Assembly: GCA_963920665.1 (NCBI GenBank)
Contig: OY987273.1
Coordinates: 3,288,501 to 3,352,500 of the forward strand
Direction of reading: 5' to 3'
Length of the DNA: 64,000 nt
Source of the DNA: Straminergon stramineum
Lineage: Eukaryota; Streptophyta; Bryopsida; Hypnales; Calliergonaceae
Shown: piece after piece, positions 37,324 through 49,184 of the stretch
Numbering within the stretch: the first letter of the stretch is position 1
How the letters are laid out: each line of letters begins with the position of its first letter
The notes under the pieces: model-generated
The model's database searches: none
Told to the model about the DNA's origin: nothing
Seen by the model: only the letters and a program-made list of their open reading frames with translations
Translations under genes and position numbers: made by a program

Positions 37324-38103
37324 TTGGAAAAGATTATGGACTTGCTATCATGCAATTTATCAGAAACGGTGCATAACAAGTGGCTACAAATGTCCGGAAA
37401 GAGAGGGAAAAACTTGTTTGATGCCACTTGCAACACTAGCATTCGCGCTTGGATGCAAATGACAAACTGCCAACCATACCTCAAAGGCCATGCATTGGGA
37501 TCTAGACCATCCAAAGGGGAGTTGAGGTTGAGAGCTATAAGAAGAAGTAATGATCCCAAGAAATTCGCAGAGGTGTTGAACACATTTCCCGGAGCTAAGG
37601 GTGTCGGTACAAGAGTACCACACTTAGAAGGAGAAGAAATATTTGGGAGCATGAAGAGAAAGTTGGACATACCCATTGGTGATGCAAAAGACTCACATAG
37701 ACTAGACAAAATTAACTTCTCTCAACCTCAAGTGCGAACGAGATCCACTATGACTTCTCTTCACTCTTTAAAGGACCCAAGTAAACAACCGGAGGCCAAT
37801 GTTTCTCGACATGTTACAACAACATTTGAAAGTGACTACAATACGTCCAAATGGTACATTGCCAAAATTAACCACAAATCCAATGCAAGATGTCAAGCTC
37901 AACATCGGATGTCCAGCATCAAGTGCACCTCAAGAATTGCAAGGGGAAGGAAAGGTACACCAACTCCAACCTACTGGGGTAGAAAAGAGGATTATGGGAG
38001 TAAGTGGGAGGTGGTGGTCAACTTTTGGTTTTGTGGGAATGACATTGAACGATGTGTGAAGGTACGAAAAGGAAGTGGATCATTGATTGGCCTGAGGTGC
38101 TGA
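37324..38103 (+). CDS. Unrecognised basic open frame of up to 259 codons
   Basis: The frame is open from 37324 (TTG); the first ATG is at 37336. It ends in TGA at 38101-38103. The peptide is basic and looks like real protein (NLSETVHNKWLQMSGKRGKN, then MTNCQPYLKGHALG, then LEGEEIFGSMKRKLD). I recall no family for it. The continuation at 38104-38700 contains further open segments (38468-38701), so the gene may have been longer and is now broken. Repetitive-element origin is likely from its surroundings, but not shown. Confidence 0.4.
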   Translation: MEKIMDLLSCNLSETVHNKWLQMSGKRGKNLFDATCNTSIRAWMQMTNCQPYLKGHALGSRPSKGELRLRAIRRSNDPKKFAEVLNTFPGAKGVGTRVPHLEGEEIFGSMKRKLDIPIGDAKDSHRLDKINFSQPQVRTRSTMTSLHSLKDPSKQPEANVSRHVTTTFESDYNTSKWYIAKINHKSNARCQAQHRMSSIKCTSRIARGRKGTPTPTYWGRKEDYGSKWEVVVNFWFCGNDIERCVKVRKGSGSLIGLRC

Positions 38104-39587
38104 AGGTTTGGCTCGTTCTAAGTGGGACCAACCTCAATTGAGAGGAGATTCTTCTATTGTAGCATACAGGCTTTTGCCTCCAAGAATGCTCAGTATTGTC
38201 GCCATAATGTCTCTTCAACATGTTGAAGTTTTTCCAGACCATCTTGTATGACCAACGAATGCCAAAGAATCCAGTTGCATACCCAATAGTTAGGAACAAT
38301 CAAACCATTTGGAGGATAGCCAATGCACCAACTATAGAACAATGAAACAAGTGGGAAAGTGTAGGAAATGTTAGAGGGCAAATTGTGGGAATGACTTTGC
38401 TCCCTTTTTCGAGCCTTGGTGCAATAGTGGCTCTTGAGACAGGGACAGACTCTATCAAAAACGTCTATTGAATTACAATGGATATATTCCCCACATGCAC
38501 ATGCCCGGACTTTTTAAATATGTATGTTTCTGCTATTGGAGGCAACAACAATATGTGAATTGCAAACACCTATATAACTTATATAGGTACTTCTGCAAGA
38601 TGGATATCCATGAAGACAAATTCATTCATGCACCAAGTTATAGCTTCAATGAACTAAAGGTACTTCTAGTTCGAATAGGAATCATTACAGTTCCAGAATA
38701 GGCATGGCTACATTTATCCATGTACTTCAGTCATATAGTATTTATTTACCTATATTGTGATTGAAATGATTTGTAGCTTATAGAAGGTAAATGCAAATGC
38801 ATTCATGAAATATAGAAGCATTTCTCGTAAGTCAATTGTTTTTTTGTCAGTTCATATAAATGACTATAATATAGGATGTGCTTGAACTATGTCTTGCTAT
38901 AGAGAACCAAGAAAGAAAATGCATTTACAAGGAAATGCAAGTGGTTGAAAGCAAACTTTAAGTACTAGCAAAAAGTCATTTCTTCGATAATGAAGGCAAT
39001 GATAGAAATGGAAGTAAGCATACTAGTGATAGGAATTCCAATTACATAATCAAAGAGGTAGATACAAAGATAGTGGATGAGGATCTAGAATCACTAGGAA
39101 TAGATTTGCCTCCAATAGTAACAAGAACAACCTCAGAAGGTACAACACCAACAAGGTTGGCAAATGAAACACAATTCAATTGGGACGTCTTTTGCATGAG
39201 CCTTTCAAGACCAAAGAATGACAAAAGGAGTAGATGGATTGTATGATGATGTAGAAGTTATCAAATATCTTTATATGAGGATCAAAAGAGAATACATATT
39301 TGAACATGTGACTTTAGTCTTGAAACAAACATTGCATATGGACCGAGTACCATCTCTAGAAGCTAAAGCTATGGTTGGTAGGTCTTTGGAAGATGTTGAA
39401 TTGCAAATTCCACCCATAATTCATGTAGTATTCACCATATGACCCATAGGTAGTGAAGAAGAGGAAGAGATAGGGACTCAATCATCAATGATAATTGTAG
39501 AGACACTGAGATAGTGGATTAGTACAGTGACAGACTTCATACAAAAAGTTATGGTAGTGAATGCTTTTTTATTTAGTTTTATTAATA
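38104..39587. other. Decayed coding-like and intergenic DNA
   Basis: Short plus-strand open segments (38468-38701 and 39218-39442) suggest remains of the gene that begins at 37324. They are in different frames with stops between them. No domain or repeat boundary is recognised. Confidence 0.35.
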
Positions 39588-39751
39588 TTTTAGAAGAAAT
39601 TTGCATTTGCCTCAACAAAATCTACATGATGTGTTTGTTGAAGCGAACGCAAAATCTTCTCTAAAAAAGGTAGAAAAACATAGATTTTGTGTTTACCTCA
39701 ATGAACATGTCAAGTAGATTTTGTTGAGGCAAGTGCAAATTTCTTCTAGTG
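39588..39751. mobile_element. CACTA-type MITE, 164 bp
   Basis: The right terminus ATTTCTTCTAGTG is a CACTA-type end. The left terminus matches it in inverted form after three changed bases (TTTTAGAAGAAATTTGC against CACTAGAAGAAATTTGC). The inverted repeat continues inward (GCCTCAACAAAATCTAC on both arms). Both sides carry the 3-bp duplication ATA (39585-39587 and 39752-39754), the size expected for CACTA transposition. No coding capacity. Confidence 0.75.
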
Positions 39752-41489
39752 ATAGTAATAGAGGATAATTTTTATGTATTGACCTATAACTTTTGTATTC
39801 TAGTTTTGCAATTGAATGATAATAAATTATTGTATGCTATTTTTCAATCTAAATACAAATGTTTGACAATATTATTCAAATGATTTTAAAAAAAGAAGGT
39901 AAATAAGGAGTACCATGTGTATTTTGTACATTAATAATTGAGCTTTTGAGTGATTTTGTATTTTGAAAGTACATATTTATATAAATTTGAAGTGAACTTT
40001 TGACCATATCAAGAGCAGTAGTGTCTTCTTTGCAATAGAAAGGGAATGTTAACATCATAAAATTTTGGAAGAAAAAGGCCTTGAATCACTTCTGGAAAAG
40101 GTTTACGACATTCTTAAAAATAAAAAAAATGCTTTTATTTATCATACAATCATTGCACTTAGACAAGTCCAAAAATTACAAAGTGTATATTATTTGTTAA
40201 TTAATGGAGTATTTTTTAATATGAAAGATTTGCGTATATATGTGTACAACATATGTATGCAATCAAATGAAAAAAATTCACCATCAATATTTTTCAATCA
40301 ATTATCATGTAAAACTCTAAATTTTAAATGAAACAACTCACCCTAAATAAAGTTTTACTTTTTTGGAACCCAAATATAATTTATTTAATTGGAATTGCAA
40401 TATTGCATAAGCATAGTTGTTTGCCCAAGCAACTCGACAACGTGATGAACACAACGTCTAACACGTCTAGTAGACCCCCTTGTCCATCTAATAAAGTCAA
40501 CTTTAAGGTTGACTTTCAAATAAAGCACTTTCTATTTCCAATCTCGACATATTTGAGCTTCATTTTATTGAAGTGTTTCAATTTAATAATCACTTATTAC
40601 ATTCTAAATTATGGATCATAACTAAAGTGAGATTTCAAATTGTCTCTACTTGTAGGATAAGGACTTATTCGACAAAATTGTCAAGTATACACGACACTTG
40701 TCTTATACGACATGTGACATCAGACAAACAACTTGACACCCGAACCTCAAAATGCATTCGACAAAACAACCATGTGCATAAGAATTGAATGTTGAATATG
40801 CAAGATAAAAAATGCTAAATATATTCTATGTCATGCAAAATTCTTTTGAATGGCAAAATAGGGTGGACAAATGAGAGTTGTCAAATTGTATGCAGTACAT
40901 CCAAGATTTCACAAACATTAACTTGTTTTCAATGCTAAGAGCTTCATTGGAAATCAAAAGCAATCAAGTCTTAAGTGTTACTACAAACATGTGCATATCA
41001 TTATTTGGAGGCTCCTTCAATCATTCGACTACAACTATGTTACATACCTCCATATTGTCACTACTAAAGAGTCCTTTGTGCACTACAAACACTTATTCAA
41101 AATGTTGGCCAATGGCAAGTAGCAAAATATCTTAGCTAAAAGTTTGACTACAATGTCATTGAACTTTAAGTTTACTTCCTCTTCAACCCATATATCTTAT
41201 TCATGTCTTCATTTTCATGATTACCTCAACAAAGGTACAAACTTGTTAAAAAATTGATAACAACTCATTAGATTATAGATGAAACATTTAGTTCATAATC
41301 AATCTCCTAAAACATTTCTAGTACAAGATGCTCTTCCCAAATTTGTAAAATCTTTGCTAAATCCAAATGGATCCAAAACCATGGACAATACCCTTAATTT
41401 CTAAATAAAAATGAAGAGTTTCATCAAATAGTCCTCCATTCACTCAGAGAGAGAGCAATCATTAGTAGAAAAATGTAATCAAACACAAT
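39752..41489. other. AT-rich intergenic DNA
   Basis: Only short open frames. A 24-bp near-palindrome (AAAGTCAACTTT then AAGGTTGACTTT) lies near 40494. No gene is recognised. Confidence 0.4.
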
Positions 41490-41705
41490 CACAATAAGAA
41501 ACCCATCTTTTATGATGTCTATGTTGATGGATTTTTTTGGACATCCAATATAACAACTTGTGTTTTTATGTCAACAATGACATCCAATGAAACATCTTCA
41601 ATGACAGTCTATGTTACATTGGACGTCACTGTTGACATAAAAACATGGGTTGTTATATTGGATGTCAAAAAAATCCGTCAACTTAGACATGGGTTTCTTC
41701 TAGTG
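41490..41705. mobile_element. CACTA-type MITE, 216 bp, with AAT target duplication
   Basis: Left end CACAATAAGAAACCCAT and right end, read inward, CACTAGAAGAAACCCAT form a terminal inverted repeat. It continues for most of the element (GACATCCAATATAACAAC on both arms). The 3-bp duplication AAT is present at 41487-41489 and 41706-41708. This is a foldback CACTA MITE without a gene. An open frame at 41568-41828 crosses its right half and is an artefact. Confidence 0.85.
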
Positions 41706-43599
41706 AATGCAAAATATTTTGAACCTACAAGCTTCATATCCAGAATTCAACATTCTTCCATATCCAATTATTGGACTATAAAAATGTTGTATGAGTTATT
41801 ACTTCAAGAAGAACTTGGTACCGAGTAAGAACAAATTCATTGAAGGTGGGTTGCAAAGGCTTTAGTTTGCTCATATAGCATCCATGCAAGGGCAAAGTAG
41901 TAGTCAACTCCAACAATTCAAGGTCCCCATCAACTTCCAAAAATTCTAAATATGTGTCAACAATTTGATGAGCCCTACCAAAAAAAGCTTAGAGTCTCCC
42001 AATTTTTTTTCCAAATAATAAAATAAAATATCCATTATGGGCCTCAAACCAAAAAATAAAAAATAAAAAAATAAAAACATTAAAGAATTAAAAATAAAAA
42101 ACCAAAACCAAACTAGAAAGTGTAATGTCATTTCTAGATATGAAGCCTCCCATTTGACAAACAACCTACATTTCATACCATAGCAATTCTACTCCAAACC
42201 ACTATGGATGTGACACCAATAATACAAATAGATGCATATGGTGCTCAAAATTGTTCAACGTACATCCAAAAAACTTGAAGGCAATGACAACTTATACTCT
42301 GCTAGAATCAACAATTCTAATTTGGTTGTCATGGTTCAATATGTTAAATTGAAGTATTTTAGAACACCAAAAGTATGACATTTAAGTGTTGAGTGCTGTT
42401 AAAACTAAGACTAATACATATCAAAAGCTCGATGTTGGCACCTAGAAAGTGCCAATTAATCTCTTGCAACTTCTCCATTTTGATGTTGGGTTACATTTGA
42501 TTGTCCTCAATAAGTGATTGTTAGACACATTTCACCAAACAAGTTCATTGGTCAACTGCAACCTACAATTTTTCACATTGAAAATTTACTCTAGATCTGT
42601 CAATGTCTTGAAATGCATTTGAGACTTGTACATTGACAACCACAATCCTTTAGCTTTTAATAGATCTTCAAGGTTTAGGATTGCATGAAGTAAATAAAAA
42701 ATCTTGCAATAATGGTGACACTTTACGGGTGATAAAAGGAACAAATAGGAATGAATGTATGGTATTTTATATTTTTCAATGACAATTTTCTCAATTCTTA
42801 GACTAATTTTACACCAATATATTGTCACTTCAAAATTCTTTGCATGATGCTTGATTTTCATTGATGCCACCATTTATGGTCAATCTAGCCCTTAGAAGAC
42901 TACGGAGTCACAAAATAACACTTGGATGATTTTAAATGAATAAATTAGAATGAGGAACTACAATTTTTCATCCAATTTTGGAAGGGGATAGATTTTGGAA
43001 TGTGTTTGCACCAAATGTTGGTTGAAATTTCTTTGTTGAAATGTTCTTGACTCTATAAGAGAGATGCTAAAAATCATATCACAAAAGATGCTTTTTCAAT
43101 GCATTTTTACAATTTGTACCTCGATCTAAATCTAAATTTTAGTCAAAATAATCATCTTTTGGGAATTTGAACTCAACTAATGAAGTTAGATGTTCTCTAA
43201 GTTTACTCACTATTCTTATTTGAAAATTTGAAAAATTTGAAAAATTAAACTATTTAAACTTTGGGTCATTAACCACGTTATATTGACTTTCTAGTTATTG
43301 AATGACACAAAATTTTGGATTACACCTTGATGTTCTATGCTATAATATACACATGTGAAAATTTCAGAATTTTCTAGCATGTATTGTATTTGATATGAAT
43401 TTTCTTCACTCCAGAAAATCACAGTGATTTCAAGTTTTTACAAAATAAATTGAAATTTTAGTGACAGAAAATATGTGATTCCATCTGTGAAGAATAAAAT
43501 GCCACTCTAGTTCCACTTTCACATATGGAATCACATATCACAGAGAATGTGATTCCAGCTTCAAAATTCAAATACCTCAATCTTCAGCGTTCCAAATTT
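41706..43599. other. AT-rich intergenic DNA
   Basis: No gene recognised. 43474-43486 (TATGTGATTCCAT) is repeated in inverted form about 40 bp downstream (ATGGAATCACATA), making a small hairpin. Low-complexity A-rich tracts occur around 42040-42110. Confidence 0.4.
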
Positions 43600-44849
43600 T
43601 TTGCAACCACTTGAATTTCAGTTAAATGACCTTACAGAACATCTGCACTTGTCTCATTTGATTCAAATCCTTGTACAACTTTCCACAGGGCTTTCTCGGA
43701 CCATGATGTTTCCAATTCTGGATTCTACTCAAACGAATATGGTATGGCTTTTTCTGTTAAAATGATTATCAAACACATTCGGTTCTGTAAGCACTCTACC
43801 TCACAAGGACGCGAGCAAAGCAAACCATTAATTCACACAACTCATCTGGTAGAGTTGCCCCCTCGGTATGCGTACACCACCACACTGAACTAGAACAACC
43901 TTTTGCAGTTTCAGAATTACTAACAAAATTTCAACCCAATCCAGTAAATGCCGCCATGCAATAGAAACTTCTCCACCAGAAATCATAACTTGCAAGAGGA
44001 ATAGCACCCTCCGCTTTCCCAGACTAAACCTCATCCAAATTATAATTCAAAATATAAGCTCCAGTGACGGATACTCATAAAGCTACACATATTATTCACT
44101 GGGCTATTCAGCTTAAATTTCAACACTGAAAGGATTAGACAGAGCAGACACCACTAAGATATAGTATCTCAACTATTTCCACGAAGGGGGATAGCCAGCA
44201 TCCATGACTTCTGATACTCCTTAACAGAGTAGTTGGCTCCTTAATGTGCTCCAAGAGTTTTTCCAGAGACATCGCATTGGTCCGAGCTTATCATCTGCCT
44301 AAACCAAAGAGCCGAGGAAGACGGAGAGATATAATTGAAACAGTGGGGAGAATCTGATCTTTGACACACCGGAACAGAGTACTCCCAACCATCTAGAACC
44401 TGCATGTTTTCCAAGAGCGCCGCTGACACACATCCAGAAAGTGGAGAATTTCACAAACCCAACACCTGCATCCCCAGTTTTATGAAAATAGCTGTACCTT
44501 CACGGAGTTAGCTAAAACGTCTGACGTTATTTGCCAGTGTGCGATCCTCACGCTCACAAAGCCGGCAAAAGCATGAACGCCCCCTAGTCTGATGATACAT
44601 TGTTTCCATAAAAATCAAACAGCCTAAGCTTAGCTATGAGAACTGATGCAGTGTGAACGCTGAATCAGTAGAATATCAACCACTTTACCTTCATAGGGTA
44701 GGCTCACAGTCATGAAATGGTAGATCTAAGATCTGCGAGCGGTATGCACGTGCTGAGGCACGATGACAGACGTCGTCTTCGAAGACGAGATACTTTCTTT
44801 TCCGCAGCCAGTCATTTGAAGAGGTGCCTTAGAACCAAATTTCCGAGTT
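43600..44849. other. Downstream flank of the host gene, possible 3' UTR
   Basis: The base composition becomes more even here than in the AT-rich DNA to the left, matching the gene next to it. It may hold the 3' untranslated region of the minus-strand gene at 44850. The minus-strand frame at 44429-44241 is open for 62 codons without a recognised motif. No polyadenylation site could be fixed. Confidence 0.35.
44773..44788. repeat. Perfect 16-bp palindrome TCGTCTTCGAAGACGA
   Basis: Lies about 60 bp downstream of the stop codon of the minus-strand gene. It could form an 8-bp stem in the 3' untranslated RNA or be a protein-binding site; its role is unknown. Confidence 0.8.
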
Positions 44850-46355
44850 TCAGATCCCCCCTCGCAGGATCTTTGGACGTTTGAACAAGGTGGCCTTCGA
44901 TGCCTGTACAGGCATGACTCGGGGCCAATCTCCTTTATGGGTCACTGACATGATTGATGACCAGTCTGTCTTGTTCTGAGCAATAAAAAGGACCTCTCTG
45001 GAATGATTTGATGGACGAAAAGGTATACAATCGTCACGAGAAGGGGGTGAAGTAGAGTCCTGCACGCCATCTGTGAATAATCTGGTCCCTCTATGGCCCT
45101 GGACATCGATTGGTTTAGATAGATCGAGAGAATCCTGTGCATGTAACGAGTCCCTTGATAGGCTGTCCCTCTTTATATCCATAGTGCTAGGGGCTAGGTA
45201 CAATGGACTAGTTTTATTACTGGGAGACAACGTCCGTGACCACGAAGTACTCTTGCTTGCAAGCGAAACATGAGAGGTCGAGTCCGGTTTCACCTTGGAC
45301 GGTGAGGACCTTGCGGACTTAGAAATGCAGTCTCCAGGGCTTGGCTTCGGTGAAAACCTACGGGACAACGGGCTACTCCTGCAGTCAGAAGTCATAGGAG
45401 GATACTTTCTTCTGTAAGAAGTCGTAAAGCCCACGGGTGTTGGTTTAAGTGTCTCAACTATGAGTCCATTGTGCGGACTACGGCGGCTGCCAGACCGGGA
45501 AAAAACCCTCCAAGGTGATGACTTGCTACTTGGGTGTGGCACCAGTTGAATTGGGGACGGAACACCACAGCCTTGATTATCATCTGGAGTTTGGGGCCCA
45601 TAGTCTGTTGACACACAAGCATGTGGCTCACGTTTTGCCTCTCTACTGCTCTTACTCCTCCACCGCGTCTGAAAACCTTCTGGAGTATTTGATCTGTGAA
45701 TGAATTTAGATACAAGAGAAGATGATCCTGTCCATGGAGTGGTCTTAGTACTACTGGCTAAATCACACTTCGAGTACCCATAACCCAGCCGTGTTTCACT
45801 ACCTGCAGCATACTGCTGTCCATAGAGCCTCTGCTCTCTCACCTCTTCGGCTTCATTTTGGCCACGGGGGTTACAGTGATGTGTATCTCGAACCTCTGTA
45901 TTCCGCGTGTTCTTTTCTTCAGGCTGCTTACCTGATTTCCATATTGAGGTTAATGCACTTCGAAGTGAAGCTATCCGATGAAATGCAACTCCCCAAGTAG
46001 TTTTGGATTTTGAACTCGTAGCGTCCTTCGGTTTTCGGGAGTCGGATAAACTTCTATCTTGTGAAATAATACCTCCCTTGGGTTTACGCTCCTTTTTACT
46101 ACGACTTCGATAACTCACACTTGGATAAGTAGGTTGAAAGCTCTGAGCGCTACTCTCTCTCTCTCTTGAGAATTCACCAACAGAAGTTGATAAGGATCCA
46201 GTATATGTATGAAGAGACTCTTGGTACTCCCCTTGATATGCAGCAAGCTTTGCAAGAGATGTCCGTAGACATAGCGCACAAACACCTTCACCTTGTAGCC
46301 CCAGGTGCCACTTGCACCCAGGCCGATAACTTCCTCCTCTGTCTCCCATAGTCAT
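44850..46355 (-). CDS. Plant protein with OCTOPUS-like N-terminal Cys/His motif
   Basis: A single uninterrupted frame of 501 codons runs from ATG at 46355 (second ATG two codons later) to TGA. Near the N-terminus the spacing C14-x2-H17-x8-C26-x2-C29, in the setting GCKWHLGLQGEGVCALCLRT, resembles the motif that opens OCTOPUS/OCTOPUS-like and related plant-only proteins, where a Cys-x2-Cys-Leu-Arg follows a Cys-x2-His. The rest is basic and Ser/Pro/Arg-rich, probably disordered, with a Trp-flanked segment at residues 121-139 (WGVAFHRIASLRSALTSIW) and Ser-Pro clusters at about 330-430. OCTOPUS proteins are membrane-associated regulators of phloem development; that role is inferred here only from the N-terminal motif. 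All of its roughly two dozen Gln codons are CAA or CAG. No signal peptide or membrane helix is seen. It is the best host gene in the window. Confidence 0.75.
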   Translation of the reverse strand: MTMGDRGGSYRPGCKWHLGLQGEGVCALCLRTSLAKLAAYQGEYQESLHTYTGSLSTSVGEFSRERESSAQSFQPTYPSVSYRSRSKKERKPKGGIISQDRSLSDSRKPKDATSSKSKTTWGVAFHRIASLRSALTSIWKSGKQPEEKNTRNTEVRDTHHCNPRGQNEAEEVREQRLYGQQYAAGSETRLGYGYSKCDLASSTKTTPWTGSSSLVSKFIHRSNTPEGFQTRWRSKSSREAKREPHACVSTDYGPQTPDDNQGCGVPSPIQLVPHPSSKSSPWRVFSRSGSRRSPHNGLIVETLKPTPVGFTTSYRRKYPPMTSDCRSSPLSRRFSPKPSPGDCISKSARSSPSKVKPDSTSHVSLASKSTSWSRTLSPSNKTSPLYLAPSTMDIKRDSLSRDSLHAQDSLDLSKPIDVQGHRGTRLFTDGVQDSTSPPSRDDCIPFRPSNHSREVLFIAQNKTDWSSIMSVTHKGDWPRVMPVQASKATLFKRPKILRGGI

Positions 46356-47530
46356 AGATATTCATTAAGCCAGAGCCCTATCACGTTTTCGTAACAATAG
46401 AATTATAGAGCTCACGATCATTACCATTGCCTGTACTGGCCTTCAACTCTATCAGCACATCGAGCTAAGTAAGCCCCAAGCTTACTATCGTCAACGAGTT
46501 ACGAGAATATTCTGTGCAAAATAAATCCCATAGTACAAATTAATGACGGATTAGGGATGCAAAATCTGACAATTGAAAATGACTCCAAGATAGAATTCCA
46601 CCTTAAACTGAAGACCCTGATTTAATGAGAAGGGTAAGTACTAGCAAAAACGACAACCCTAGCTCGAGACTAGATCAAACTTCTCAACAATGTATTGCAT
46701 TCAGGTAGTATGCCAAACCCCCCAAATTAAAAATTAGTCATCAGACTAGCGTGCCACCACGAATTTCACACCTCTCCGTCAGCTCAGGAGACAATGAGAT
46801 CTCTAAATGTCCCCTTCTGCCATTCATGAAAGACGACAATGCTTCCGAACAAGAAACTGGTAGGGTTTCCGATTCTTCTGTCGTACATTGTTCACTCCGA
46901 CATCGTCGTGACTCTCTCTTCAAATGACGCACTCAAGGTCTAAGGCAAGCGTAATTGTCCAAAACTAATGACGATATACTTGGTATCTTTCGTAGACAGC
47001 CTAGCGATGGTCTCCGCGAATTCCAATTCGAATGGTCAGTCCTAATGCAGATGAGCATGAAAATGTATTTTCGTAACCGTGAAATCATTCACAGGACGAG
47101 TAAGCAAACGAAACCTTTCTTCGCAAGATGGGCAGCTTGAGTGCTAAGAGCATTAGGTCGGAATAAAAATTCAAAGCCGGAACAAAGGCACATGTACTCT
47201 CACCTTCAATAACTGACAAATCAATCGCAGGGCCAGCAACCATTCACGTCCTTGAATTTCCACCTCAAACTCGTCTATCCCTCCCACAGATTGTTCCACG
47301 AGCTCCGCACACGAAACGCTTCTCACTAACACAGACTCGACCGCAAAACTCCAAACCTAAACAACCCGACAAATACATCCAAAGATGGGTCTCAAAACCG
47401 CGGACGAGAATTCTAAAATCTTTTAACCCCAAGGAGAAAGCAACTGAAGGTGAAAGTAACAGAATGACCGAGACAAACATCCAACAGAGATGACAATCGG
47501 AGAAAAGCTTACAACCCTACCGGAATGACC
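46356..47530 (-). promoter_or_regulatory. Upstream region of the host gene, possible leader and 5' intron
   Basis: The sequence keeps the balanced composition of the gene. On the minus strand ATTGAAG|GTGAGAG, with the intron starting at 47203, is a good 5' splice site, so a non-coding first exon to its right (towards 47500) and an intron in the leader are plausible. No convincing 3' splice site partner or TATA box was fixed. The short frame at 46932-46741 lies in this interval and is probably chance. Confidence 0.35.
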
Positions 47531-47837
47531 CATCAATTCCGTTTCCTCGTTCAAAGATTTAGATTTATCAAATTCACAATATTCTTTCTACTAGCATAGA
47601 CCAATTGCAATGGAACACTGAACTTAGGAAAATATGGATTGGATAGCCAATCAAAGTCTCCATGAAAAACTTTTGGGATGATAGGATGAAATATTTCACA
47701 TGAAGACGTGACCATATTCATAACAACATGTAGTGACAAGGGTCGTGACAATCTATATTTAATATAATAGATATGCCATAGGCAAGAGAATGTAGCACAT
47801 TCATGGGTACACCATTACGGTTGCTCATTAAAGTAGG

Positions 47838-48290
47838 GCTATGTTGATGTGGCTTGTAGGCTTGACCATAGGGCCTACCATGACTACACCACGAGACACT
47901 TGACTTGGCATTGAAACTCGATCCCATTGTGACGCAAGACCTTAAATTGTCTCGTCGAAGGTAGGACCGCTTGACGTGGCACATGCACTGGACCATGGAC
48001 CTAGCCATACCTAGCGGCCTAGTAGACCCCACTTTCAATGGATCCAGACTTGGCACCTAACACCTACTCCTACCATGACAAAGTAGTAGTTTGATGGAAA
48101 TGGAAGCACTAGTTAACAGAGGTGGAGATTTGTGCTTCTATTCACTTGAATTTCCTTTGTTATGTTGTCATTTGTACTTAGGGTTTAGTGTATGCATTGT
48201 TGTTGTTGTTGTTGTTGTCGTTGTTGTTGTTGTGGTGGTGGTTTTGGGTATACTTGTTGTATGTGCCTTGTCCATGCTTGATTCATAACA
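47838..48290 (+). repeat. Left arm of a long imperfect inverted repeat
   Basis: Sequence such as CAATGGATCCAGACTTGG, CATGACAAAG, TTGTGCTTCTATTC and TTAGGGTTTAGTGTATGCA is found in inverted form at 49185-49455. The outer part (GGGCTATGTTGATGTGG) also matches the outer part of the right arm. A related block recurs within this arm near 47960 (GCTTGACGTGGCA), so the arm has an internal duplication. It could be one arm of a foldback or Mutator-like element, or an LTR fragment. Confidence 0.6.
48197..48243. repeat. (GTT)n / (GTG)n microsatellite
   Basis: A run of GTT triplets, interrupted once by GTC, is followed by GTG triplets. It lies within the left arm of the inverted repeat. The right arm has only a short CAACAACAA equivalent, so expansion followed the inversion or duplication. 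The poly-Val and poly-Thr frames it opens are artefacts. Confidence 0.9.
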
Positions 48291-49116
48291 GTAGTGACAA
48301 CAAAAGTCAAAGGAGTTGAAGAACTTATACCTACACATAGGATAGTTGTTCAAACATAGGCTTTGTGATTGATTCATTTGTGTAGTCATCACATGAGATT
48401 TGAATAGCATTTAAGATGGAGTAAAATTTTGTCATACAATGAAGCCAAACATTTTGTGAGTGTCGATCAACTCTTTGCACATTGACAATGATCAAAGGCC
48501 AACATGAAGAAGAAATTACGATTGGCCAAAAAATTGAGAAAGTAGCAACTGTTAAAGAAGTCATTACAATTCTTTTCTCTTGATTTTCTTAGGAAATTAA
48601 AGATATTATCAAAATATGTATAGATTCAAAATATTTGCTATACATTTTCTTTCCTGAACTAATTATAATGGCACTAACAATACAAATCCCAAGCATGCTC
48701 TAAATAGCGCCTCTACACACTCAAATTTTAGATAGTTTAAACTCCATAGTCATGATCGCAAAATTGATGGACAACTAGCTACAGTTGCATTGAGCAACAC
48801 CTTCAAACTTGCACGATTCAACAATTGACCGTCAACCCAAATATTTGTTCATTGATTGATAGAGTTCCTTATAAAAATTGTTTGGAAGCTCAAAAAACTC
48901 TTCACTAACTCACATCGACAAAGCCCAAGATAACGTCCTCAATAATTCTCAAAACTTTCAGTTACTCGATCAAACTAACATAATTATGCTTCAACTTGCT
49001 TCAAAGCTCATTTATGAATAACTGAATTCTTTTTCAACCAGATTTTGAATCAAAGTTTGGAATCTTGGTCAATATCCACACTTTTTTATTCAAATGCGAG
49101 CAAACACTCTCCAAGC
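48291..49116. other. Interior of the long inverted repeat
   Basis: About 900 bp of AT-rich DNA between the two arms. No transposase or other domain is seen, so if it is one element it is non-autonomous. Confidence 0.45.
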
Positions 49117-49179
49117 TTGTGGAAGAGGCATGGAGTACGTGTGGATGAGGCATGGAGTACGTGTGGATGAGGCATAGAC
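49117..49179. repeat. 22-bp tandem repeat, 2.9 units
   Basis: Units of TGGATGAGGCATGGAGTAC type start at 49117, 49139 and 49161. The last unit is incomplete. They lie just inside the right arm of the inverted repeat. Confidence 0.85.
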
Positions 49180-49184
49180 AAAAG

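Noticed and set aside
41568..41828. 86-codon frame at the MITE
   Set aside because: It spans the right arm and boundary of a foldback MITE, so it is not a conserved gene.
45073..46000. Plus-strand frames over the host gene
   Set aside because: They are short shadows of the 501-codon minus-strand frame, which has the Cys/His motif and protein-like composition.
48168..48410. Poly-Val / poly-Thr open frames
   Set aside because: They result from the GTT/GTG microsatellite read in frame.
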